The notes under the pieces were generated by a model. It did not search any database and was not told where the DNA came from. It saw only the letters and a list, made by a program, of their open reading frames with translations. The translations under genes were made by a program, and so were the position numbers. Of a stretch of 18,043 nucleotides of DNA, positions 7,767 through 12,525 are shown one piece after another (positions within the stretch are counted from its first letter, which is position 1; each line of letters begins with the position of its first letter). Source of the stretch: JAVBKP01 sp031553975 (GTDB lineage Bacteria > Bacillota > Clostridia > Peptostreptococcales > Anaerovoracaceae). The stretch covers positions 1 through 18,043 of the forward strand of contig JAVBKP010000085.1 of NCBI GenBank assembly GCA_031553975.1. The letters are read 5' to 3'.

Positions 7767-8267
7767 TCATGCCGATACCCCAACACTTAAAAATAGACTT
7801 GTATAGAACCACATTATGATAATAATACCAAAAATAACAAAACCAATGGAGAAGTTTTTCCTAACGCCCCTATAGGCTTTGCTTCCAAAGAAAATCAGTA
7901 AAAGGCCCAATGACCATGAAAGTGGCATTATTCTGAATACATATATACCTAAAACAAAAGGTAAAAATACACAAATCCCAATGGATGTAAACAAAGTTAC
8001 CAACGCAATTTTTTCGTTGTGGGTCAAATGATAAGTGGATTTTGAAGCTTCTCGGAGTCCTGATTTTATGCAAATAATCGCAAAAACAATGGCAGTAAAA
8101 AGTAAAGCTTACAACACAAAGAATAACCCCAAATTGTCTATGCTCGATGCCGTGGCCATATCAGCATCGCTCTTATGGTATATAAGCCTAGACTCTGCAT
8201 AAAGCGCAATAACAGAAAAAACCATGCCTAGGCTCAATGATATTGTCATCTGCTTTAACCTGCCCAT
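7767..8267 (-). pseudogene. Small multi-pass membrane protein gene interrupted by an in-frame TAA
   Basis: An ATG at 8267 with an excellent GAGGAGG 6 nt upstream opens a frame beginning MGRLKQMTISLSLGMVFSVI. After 52 codons it meets a TAA at 8111-8109. The same frame then continues without another stop for 114 codons to a TGA at 7767. The stop lies in the middle of a hydrophobic stretch (LGLFFVL, stop, ALLFTAIVFAIICI), and the downstream part contains three more hydrophobic segments. The simplest reading is a 166-codon, roughly five-segment membrane protein with one nonsense substitution. A TTG at 8027 could begin an 86-residue product, but it has no ribosome binding site. Sequencing error, readthrough or reinitiation cannot be excluded. 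The family is not recognised. Confidence 0.7.
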
Positions 8268-8287
8268 TTGGATCCTCCTCGTATTTT

Positions 8288-8321
8288 CATAAGCCTCCAG
8301 TTAAATATCTGAAGGCTTATG
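8288..8321 (-). other. Leader hairpin before the membrane-protein pseudogene
   Basis: CATAAGCCT (8288-8296) and AGGCTTATG (8313-8321) form a perfect 9-bp stem, extended by CAG/CTG after one mismatch. It ends 7 bp before the GAGGAGG ribosome binding site of the broken membrane gene, in the gap after the preceding membrane-protein gene. There is no minus-strand T-tract. It may be a processing or stability element. Confidence 0.5.
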
Positions 8322-8345
8322 ATATTATTCTTTACAATGTGTAAT

Positions 8346-8756
8346 TCAGTAATCGCCCTCTATTTTTTCATATTGGTTTTTGTACCACTTTCTTATTGTT
8401 ATAAATACATAAACAGCTACTGAGAATAGAAGGTACTTACTATGTAAGACTATATTTTCACCAACGGTAAAACTGCTTTTAAATATTGCTGTTAATGCAA
8501 CCGTACCTATGGCTGCGGCTGTGAGCAAAGTAATTAGAACGGCCAACCCTTTCCACTTCGCACTACGGTATGTGTTATATGTGGTGTAGGCTATGCCTAT
8601 GTTTAGTATATACATCAAAACCACCCCAATGTTTGATATTGGGGTGGTTCCAAAGGCTATCATTAGGTAAAATATGTTCCATAGAACTATAAAACCAATC
8701 GTGACTTTTGTCTTCTGTTTTGCAAAACTTTCTTTCGCACTGTTTCTTTTTCGCAT
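8346..8756 (-). CDS. Small membrane protein of unknown function
   Basis: The family is not recognised. The 136-residue protein starts with a strongly basic cytoplasmic-type N-terminus (MRKRNSAKESFAKQKTK), followed by about four hydrophobic segments: TIGFIVLWNIFYLMIAF, ISNIGVVLMYILNIGIAY, GLAVLITLLTAAAIGTVALT, and LLFSVAVYVFITI. It ends with a basic then acidic tail. A GTG at 8765 would add three residues, but AAGGTGAG is correctly spaced for the ATG at 8756. It lies between the lipoprotein gene and the broken membrane-protein gene on the same strand, with about 100 bp upstream and 78 bp downstream, so it may be transcribed alone or by readthrough. No function can be inferred. Confidence 0.75.
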   Translation of the reverse strand: MRKRNSAKESFAKQKTKVTIGFIVLWNIFYLMIAFGTTPISNIGVVLMYILNIGIAYTTYNTYRSAKWKGLAVLITLLTAAAIGTVALTAIFKSSFTVGENIVLHSKYLLFSVAVYVFITIRKWYKNQYEKIEGDY

Positions 8757-8811
8757 GTCACTCACCTTCTTGCGTGTATTTGAATGGGGACGGTTCTAGA
8801 TGTATGTTGAT

Positions 8812-8844
8812 AAAAACGGCTTCTACCTCATATTCTCTATGCCG
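8812..8844 (-). terminator. Weak candidate terminator after the lipoprotein gene
   Basis: On the minus strand CGGC (8841-8844) and GCCG (8817-8820), with an inner CATA/TATG pairing, are followed by TTTTT. The stem is short and the loop long. It is the only terminator-like structure found after the lipoprotein stop codon. Confidence 0.3.
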
Positions 8845-8864
8845 AGGGCAGTTTTTGGCTTAAA

Positions 8865-9398
8865 TTAGTAATATTTACTCAATGCAATTCCGACTTTGTT
8901 CTTTTTTGTTACAAATTTGTCAATTTTATACTCTTTTTCAATCTTTTTAACGATGGCATATCCATTTTGTTCAACGGTTTCTACTGTCATCCCATCTGGA
9001 TTTTGAATTGCTACTTTGCATAGAAATTCAACGTAATAATCATCAGATTCGTCTCTTTCCTCATTCTTTATTATTTCCATATCCTCCAACTGCAACATCA
9101 TTTCAGCTTCGTAGGCCGCATGCTCACAGTCTATGGGGATGCTATTTGCCAAAAGTTGGTCAAATCCTGCTGGTGTGAAATATCCTTTGTACTTTTCAAA
9201 GTATTTCATGATAGCACCTACATGGTCCTCATTAAAATTCTCTAAAACCGTCTTAACCCCTTCATAATCGGAAACCGAATACATGTCTTTGGCATAGTTC
9301 ATTACTACGTCATCTGGCGATGTTTTATTGCAACCTAGAAGAGCTATCACCATGACAATAATGAATATACTGAAAACTTGTGTTTTTAATCTTCTCAT
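8865..9398 (-). CDS. Predicted lipoprotein of unknown function
   Basis: The 177-residue protein begins MRRLKTQVFSIFIIVMVIALLGCNK: two Arg, a hydrophobic stretch and the lipobox LLGC with Cys23, so the mature protein should be lipid-anchored on the outer face of the membrane. The rest is acidic and soluble (for example NEERDESDDYYVEF), with no motif I recognise; a DUF4878-like or NTF2-like fold is possible but not shown. The ATG at 9398 has GGGAGG 6 nt upstream and overlaps the TGA of a 43-codon ORF (ATGA), which implies coupled translation. Both should be transcribed from promoter A at 9609-9637, beside the shared 30-bp element, so this is a candidate effector of the neighbouring peptide-sensing regulator. 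Confidence 0.85.
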   Translation of the reverse strand: MRRLKTQVFSIFIIVMVIALLGCNKTSPDDVVMNYAKDMYSVSDYEGVKTVLENFNEDHVGAIMKYFEKYKGYFTPAGFDQLLANSIPIDCEHAAYEAEMMLQLEDMEIIKNEERDESDDYYVEFLCKVAIQNPDGMTVETVEQNGYAIVKKIEKEYKIDKFVTKKNKVGIALSKYY

Positions 9399-9526
9399 AC
9401 CCTGCCTCCCTTGTATATGTTTTGAGGGGTTGCATAGCCATGTTGCTGATGTAGTTGTAGATCACTGGAAATAGTCAAAATTATTTTTACTATTGTCGAT
9501 ATTTGATTACTTGATTTTAGTATCAT
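9395..9526 (-). CDS. 43-residue ORF translationally coupled to the lipoprotein gene
   Basis: This ORF is too short for a length-filtered ORF call. The ATG at 9526 has AGAGGAG (9535-9541) with an 8-nt spacer. The peptide starts MILKSSNQISTIVKIILTIS, a mildly basic then hydrophobic N-terminus, and ends YATPQNIYKGGRV. Its TGA overlaps the lipoprotein ATG as ATGA, so ribosomes finishing here can start the lipoprotein. It lies about 75 bp downstream of promoter A. It has exactly the same length (43 residues) as the candidate signal peptide at 12292, but I see no sequence similarity. It could be a second exported peptide, an immunity-like partner, or only a leader ORF. The sequence is clear; the biological role is unknown. 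Confidence 0.5.
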   Translation of the reverse strand: MILKSSNQISTIVKIILTISSDLQLHQQHGYATPQNIYKGGRV

Positions 9527-9608
9527 GAACACAACTCCTCTCATAGGATTAATAAATTTTTTATGTTCCATTCAGTCATAAAAGTACAAAGCAACTGTTG
9601 TCCATTTG

Positions 9609-9676
9609 ATTATATGCCACAATTCTCATTTTGACTAGTGAATATGTGGACATCTGCTGTCACTTTTTGTGGATTT
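9609..9676 (-). promoter_or_regulatory. Promoter A with shared 30-bp element (site A)
   Basis: Minus-strand promoter TAGTCA (9632-9637), 17-bp spacer, TATAAT (9609-9614), reading into the 43-codon ORF and the lipoprotein gene. The 30-bp element at 9647-9676 is identical to site B and contains the dyad GACATCTGCTGTC (9649-9661). Here it stands 9 bp from the -35 box instead of 1 bp as in sites B and C, because of 8 extra bases (9638-9646 region). The spacer sequence also resembles that of promoter B (AAAAT, AATTGTG), so the whole promoter looks duplicated. Role as regulator-binding operator is inferred. Confidence 0.65.
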
Positions 9677-9690
9677 CATAAAGTAACATT

Positions 9691-9780
9691 ATACGTGAAC
9701 TTTATAAAGAAGCTGATATTTCAATGGCACTCTTTTTGTTTGTATGATAAAATCTTCTTACGTATAGCACAAGATTTTTT
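9691..9780 (+). pseudogene. Decayed 5' remnant of a second RRNPP-type regulator gene
   Basis: Bases 9691-9730 match 11376-11415 of the intact regulator at about 33 of 40 positions without gaps and encode IRELYKEADISMA, against IRELRKQANISME in the regulator's helix-turn-helix. Similarity continues after a frame change: YDKIFLRIAQD aligns with CDKKTVSRAER. A TGA interrupts the first frame, and the normal start and ribosome binding site are missing. The remnant lies on the far side of site A, in the same relation to it as the intact regulator has to site B. It ends just before the ATPase gene. This points to a duplicated operator/regulator cassette whose regulator was mostly deleted. Confidence 0.65.
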
Positions 9781-9792
9781 AGTAGGTGACAA

Positions 9793-10530
9793 ATGAACGA
9801 ACTTTTTATATCGGAAATCAAAATAAATAAGCACTCCAAAGAATTTGATGCCTCAAATTATCCGTTTTCCGTGCCTGTTATTAAGTATCTCGATAGCATC
9901 AAGCTGGAAAGCAATGTCACTTTTTTCGTTGGAGAAAATGGAACTGGTAAGTCGACTATTTTAGAGGCTATTGCTGCCTGTTACGGTCTTAATCCAGAGG
10001 GTGGCTCGAAAAATTTTAATTTCTCGACTTCGAATACCCATTCCGCATTACATGAGTATTTAACCTTTGTAAAAGGCATTCACCGCCCTAAAGACAGTTA
10101 TTTTCTTAGGGCAGAAAGTTTCTATAATGTTGCAAGTCAGATTGAGACTTACGAAAAGGAGCAACCTGGTCTTTATGACTCATATGGGGGCAAATCCCTT
10201 CATCACATGTCACATGGCGAAAGTTTCTTTTCTTTAATTCAAAATAGATTTTGGGGTAATGGATTATATCTCCTTGATGAGCCTGAATCGGCACTTTCAC
10301 CACAAAGACAACTTGCGTTACTAGTACAGATATCCGACCTCGTAAAAGAAAATTCTCAATTTATAATCGCTACACATTCACCAATACTTTTAGCGTATCC
10401 TGATGCACAAATATTTGTGTTGAGCGAAAAGGGAATTGCACTTACCCCCTATGAAGAAACGGAGCATTACATAATAACAAAGCAGTTTTTGAATAATACT
10501 GATGGTATGTTGCGGCATTTGTTAGATTGA
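9793..10530 (+). CDS. AAA/ABC-type ATPase of unknown role (COG3910-like)
   Basis: The 245-residue soluble ATPase has Walker A GENGTGKST (47-55), an ABC-like signature SHGES (140-144), Walker B LYLLDEPESALSP (158-170) and the switch histidine in ATHSP (His195). There are no membrane segments and no nuclease or TOPRIM domain, so it is not a complete OLD-type nuclease. It resembles the widespread single-domain predicted ATPases of the SMC/RecF-like group that often stand alone. The ATG at 9793 follows AGGTG closely. A candidate promoter TTCAAT-N17-TATGAT lies inside the regulator remnant upstream. Two hairpin terminators follow. No partner gene is adjacent on the same strand. Function cannot be assigned beyond ATP hydrolysis. 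Confidence 0.85.
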   Translation: MNELFISEIKINKHSKEFDASNYPFSVPVIKYLDSIKLESNVTFFVGENGTGKSTILEAIAACYGLNPEGGSKNFNFSTSNTHSALHEYLTFVKGIHRPKDSYFLRAESFYNVASQIETYEKEQPGLYDSYGGKSLHHMSHGESFFSLIQNRFWGNGLYLLDEPESALSPQRQLALLVQISDLVKENSQFIIATHSPILLAYPDAQIFVLSEKGIALTPYEETEHYIITKQFLNNTDGMLRHLLD

Positions 10531-10537
10531 ATTTTAA

Positions 10538-10562
10538 AAATATAGGTTCCGTGCCTATTTTT
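10538..10562 (+). terminator. Terminator 1 after the ATPase gene
   Basis: AAATATAGG and CCTATTTTT pair (one mismatch) around a 7-nt loop and end in a T5 run, 8 bp after the stop codon. Confidence 0.6.
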
Positions 10563-10572
10563 AGGAAAGTTC

Positions 10573-10604
10573 AAACCCAGTGACAAAAAATCACTGGGTT
10601 TTCC
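10573..10604 (+). terminator. Terminator 2 after the ATPase gene
   Basis: A perfect 11-bp stem, AAACCCAGTGA (10573-10583) with TCACTGGGTTT (10591-10601), around CAAAAAA and followed by more T. It separates the ATPase gene from the convergent secreted-protein gene. A further imperfect hairpin, AAGTG/CACTT with inner TTGTG/CACAA, lies at 10613-10640 next to the secreted-protein stop and may serve the minus strand. Confidence 0.8.
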
Positions 10605-10648
10605 ATTAATCGAAGTGATTGTGGATAATCACAAGCACTTTTCTCTAT

Positions 10649-11152
10649 CTAGTAGACGAAAGGTAAAGAAGCACCCGGTACAACACCATAGCGAGTTCCA
10701 AACATGTCTGTTGCAACACCAGTAAATTCTGCTCTATAAGAAACTCCGCTCTGCAGATTCATATTAGCCACGCCCACTATTCCAGTTAGGCTGGTGATTC
10801 CTCCAGATTCATTACACATCCCCCAGCCCATATAGCGCCCATCGGAACTGCGGTAAATTTCAACCTCCCCGAGAAAGGAAAACTGAGCGCTTGTACCCGG
10901 TGTTACTCTCCATACAATAGCCCGTGCAGATTGCATATAGTCTAGCGCACAACTTCCGCCATTGCCATAGAAAGTCTTTCGTGGCAGTGGGTATTGATTC
11001 TCATCAGGAAGTGCCTCCATACCAAATTCAACCGATATCTGCGGGCTTACTACGGGCTGATCTACTTGATTTTCACCTGCAAAAGCAAATGCTGAACTAG
11101 TTAAAATCATTATAAGTGTCAATGCAATTGTTATAATTCTTTTTTTCTTCAT
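10649..11152 (-). CDS. Small secreted protein of unknown function
   Basis: The 167-residue protein begins MKKKRIITIALTLIMILTSS, a classical signal peptide, with a likely signal peptidase I cut after AFAFA (residue 25). The mature part of about 142 residues is rich in Gly, Ser, Thr and aromatic residues, suggesting beta structure, and has two Cys (68 and 113) that could form a disulfide. No family is recognised. The ATG at 11152 follows AAGGAGAG and overlaps the TGA of a 16-codon leader ORF (ATGA). Promoter B with its shared element drives it, divergently from the regulator gene, the usual place for a regulator's main target. It is therefore a candidate quorum-controlled exported effector. Confidence 0.85.
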   Translation of the reverse strand: MKKKRIITIALTLIMILTSSAFAFAGENQVDQPVVSPQISVEFGMEALPDENQYPLPRKTFYGNGGSCALDYMQSARAIVWRVTPGTSAQFSFLGEVEIYRSSDGRYMGWGMCNESGGITSLTGIVGVANMNLQSGVSYRAEFTGVATDMFGTRYGVVPGASLPFVY

Positions 11153-11199
11153 GATTTCTCTCCTTCAATCTTTTCAATAGTATTAACTAAAACTTTCAT
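11149..11199 (-). CDS. 16-residue leader ORF coupled to the secreted protein gene
   Basis: An ATG at 11199 preceded by TGAGGT opens MKVLVNTIEKIEGEKS, whose TGA overlaps the ATG of the secreted protein (ATGA). It lies in the leader made from promoter B. It has no signal-peptide character. It may be a translational coupling leader or chance; the parallel with the coupled ORF before the lipoprotein gene makes it worth recording. Confidence 0.35.
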   Translation of the reverse strand: MKVLVNTIEKIEGEKS

Positions 11200-11233
11200 A
11201 ATACCTCACGCGCGTAAATTGTATTGTGATTTC

Positions 11234-11293
11234 ATTATAAGTCACAATTACTATTTTGCCTACTGGACATCTGCTGTCACTTTTTGTGGATTT
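11234..11293 (-). promoter_or_regulatory. Promoter B with shared 30-bp element (site B)
   Basis: Minus-strand promoter TAGGCA (11257-11262), 17-bp spacer, TATAAT (11234-11239), reading into the leader ORF and secreted-protein gene. The 30-bp element at 11264-11293, identical to site A, begins 1 bp upstream of the -35 box and contains the dyad GACATCTGCTGTC (11266-11278). Its far end lies in the -35 zone of the plus-strand regulator promoter, so one protein bound here could control both directions. The -35 is poor compared with TTGACA, as expected for an activated promoter. The sequence match is seen; operator function is inferred. Confidence 0.7.
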
Positions 11294-11308
11294 TTGTAAA
11301 TCTCAGAT

Positions 11309-11314
11309 GTATAA
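11309..11314 (+). promoter_or_regulatory. -10 box of the regulator promoter
   Basis: A consensus TATAAT lies 34 bp before the regulator start codon. The best -35 position, 17 bp upstream (TGGATT), is weak and overlaps the end of the site B element, which would suit autoregulation. Confidence 0.5.
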
Positions 11315-11348
11315 TATTGTTTATATGGCAATGAGAGGGGTTGATGTC

Positions 11349-12269
11349 TTGCCAAAGTATAATCAAGGTGCGATCATACGTGAACTGCGAAAACAAGCTA
11401 ATATTTCAATGGAACAACTCTCCAAAGATATTTGTGATAAAAAAACTGTCTCGCGGGCTGAAAGAGGAGAGACGGAGCTAACGAAGCAAGTATTTGAGGC
11501 CCTATTGCAACGTCTCGGACAAGATCCTAGTCGTTTTTCCAATAGCATACATAGCACTGCTACGTTGGAGATCGACGAAGTCAAAAGAAAAATTGATTCT
11601 TTGCTGGCCAACAGGGTCTATCATGAAGTGAACGATATATTTTTAACGATTAAAAATGATTCTGCTTTTACAGACAATATATTTAATCGTCAGTTTTTGC
11701 TTAGAATTGAAGGTGTTTTGGTATCTTGTTCAGACAATCCAGATTTAGATCGTGCCTTGCAACTTTTGAAAAATGCAATACACTTGACATTAAAGGATTT
11801 TGACGAAAACCAATTATCTTTTTCTCTGTATACATATGAAGAACTGAGTATTATAAATTCAATTGGCACTATTTATCTGCGATTAAAAAATCTGAAAAAA
11901 GCACGCGCTATTTTTGAAAATTTGAAGCACGTGCTTGAGAAGAACCATACAGACCTGCTTGAACGTTCCCGCACCTATTTGAAAATTCTTTATAATCTTG
12001 CGAAAACCCTCAGCATGTTAGAATTGTATCCCGAATCTTTGGATGTCTGCGAGCAAGGCATTCAAGAATCAAAAGCCTCGCATAACAATTCGGCTCTTGG
12101 CGATTTAGTGTACAACAAGGCATTTTGCCTGCTGAAGCTTGGTGAAATCCAAAAGAGTAAAATCTTCTATTCTGAAGCTCTTACTTTGGCAAAATACCAA
12201 GGTAATCTTGATCTAGTTTTGTTTTTAGAAAAAGACATATTAGTAAAATTTCCTTCTTGCCCCACTTAA
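11349..12269 (+). CDS. RRNPP-type peptide-sensing transcriptional regulator (XRE HTH + TPR)
   Basis: The 306-residue protein has an N-terminal XRE helix-turn-helix (about residues 4-62: GAIIRELRKQANISMEQLS, then KTVSRAERGE) and an all-helical remainder with TPR-like repeats, such as INSIGTIYLRLKNLKKARAI, LYNLAKTLSMLELYPESLDV and YNKAFCLLKLGEIQKSKIFY. This architecture is that of the RRNPP family (PlcR, NprR, Rgg, ComR, QsrB), which bind re-imported signal peptides. The frame is open from 11256, but upstream codons run through the site B element and the -10 box. I chose TTG at 11349, giving MPKYNQG, because AGAGGGG stands 8 nt upstream. A small signal-like ORF is convergent to it and three similar promoter elements lie nearby. 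Confidence 0.85.
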   Translation: MPKYNQGAIIRELRKQANISMEQLSKDICDKKTVSRAERGETELTKQVFEALLQRLGQDPSRFSNSIHSTATLEIDEVKRKIDSLLANRVYHEVNDIFLTIKNDSAFTDNIFNRQFLLRIEGVLVSCSDNPDLDRALQLLKNAIHLTLKDFDENQLSFSLYTYEELSIINSIGTIYLRLKNLKKARAIFENLKHVLEKNHTDLLERSRTYLKILYNLAKTLSMLELYPESLDVCEQGIQESKASHNNSALGDLVYNKAFCLLKLGEIQKSKIFYSEALTLAKYQGNLDLVLFLEKDILVKFPSCPT

Positions 12270-12293
12270 AACACTTAAGTGGCGATGTTTTTT
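12262..12293 (+). terminator. Terminator of the regulator gene
   Basis: A perfect 8-bp stem CCACTTAA (12262-12269, containing the stop codon) with TTAAGTGG (12275-12282), followed after 5 nt by TTTTTT (12288-12293). The T run overlaps the stop codon of the convergent 43-codon peptide ORF. Confidence 0.75.
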
Positions 12294-12423
12294 AGTTAAA
12301 TGGTTCATATTCTGATTGTGGCACTATCTTTCCTGCATCGTCATGCTGCACTTGAAATGCTGCTCCTATGGTTCCTACCAAGATAAGGCATGCAACCACG
12401 GTATAACACATTTTTCTTTTCAT
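12292..12423 (-). CDS. Candidate signal-peptide precursor (43 residues) for the RRNPP regulator
   Basis: The ATG at 12423 has a perfect AAAGGAGG with a suitable spacer. The frame is open to 12477, but that extension lacks a ribosome binding site and covers the promoter. The peptide begins MKRKMCYTVVACLILVGTIG, a basic then hydrophobic export signal, with a plausible cut near GAA/FQ, and ends with a hydrophilic tail of about 20 residues (HDDAGKIVPQSEYEPFN). Size and layout match Phr, PapR and NprX-type precursors, whose active peptide is usually the C-terminal 5-10 residues, here perhaps around SEYEPFN. It has its own promoter with the shared element and is convergent to the regulator. It could alternatively be an unrelated small secreted peptide. 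Confidence 0.65.
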   Translation of the reverse strand: MKRKMCYTVVACLILVGTIGAAFQVQHDDAGKIVPQSEYEPFN

Positions 12424-12460
12424 TTTAAACCCTCCTTTCAGGTTTTTATTTGATAGAAAT

Positions 12461-12518
12461 ATTATACAACGATACACGCCTCTTGCCTAGTGGACATCTG
12501 CTGCCACTTTTTGTCGAT
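12461..12518 (-). promoter_or_regulatory. Promoter C with shared 28-bp element (site C)
   Basis: Minus-strand promoter TAGGCA (12484-12489), 17-bp spacer, TATAAT (12461-12466), about 40 bp before the candidate signal-peptide start codon. The element at 12491-12518 matches sites A and B at 26 of 28 positions and starts 1 bp from the -35 box, exactly as in B. Its dyad is slightly altered (GACATCTGCTGCC), and it can pair AGTGG with CCACT. It lies between the fbp stop codon (12526) and the peptide gene; no fbp terminator is visible, so fbp readthrough may add background transcription. Confidence 0.65.
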
Positions 12519-12525
12519 GCCTTAT

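Noticed and set aside
7591..7812. 73-codon minus-strand ORF overlapping the L,D-transpeptidase start
   Set aside because: It reads through the terminator hairpin, overlaps two better supported frames, and shows no protein-like pattern.
8783..8801. TGGGGACGGTTCT segment before the small membrane protein gene
   Set aside because: It recalls dispersed repeats seen in clostridial genomes, but a single copy without a clear partner arm is too little to call a repeat.
9793..10530. Antiphage (OLD/Gabija/retron-type) system built on the ATPase
   Set aside because: The protein has only the ATPase domain, and no nuclease, reverse transcriptase or toxin gene is adjacent.
11256..11348. Long N-terminal extension of the regulator from TTG 11256
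   Set aside because: These codons run through the shared element and the TATAAT box and have no ribosome binding site. TTG 11349 has AGAGGGG at proper distance and begins at the HTH domain.
9647..12518. CRISPR-like repeats
   Set aside because: Only three copies exist, 1.2-1.6 kb apart, each at a promoter, and there are no regular spacers.
9647..12518. REP/RAYT-like mobile palindrome as explanation of the three elements
   Set aside because: Not excluded, but fixed spacing to three 17-bp-spaced promoters and absence of copies elsewhere in the window favour an operator. A genome-wide count would decide.
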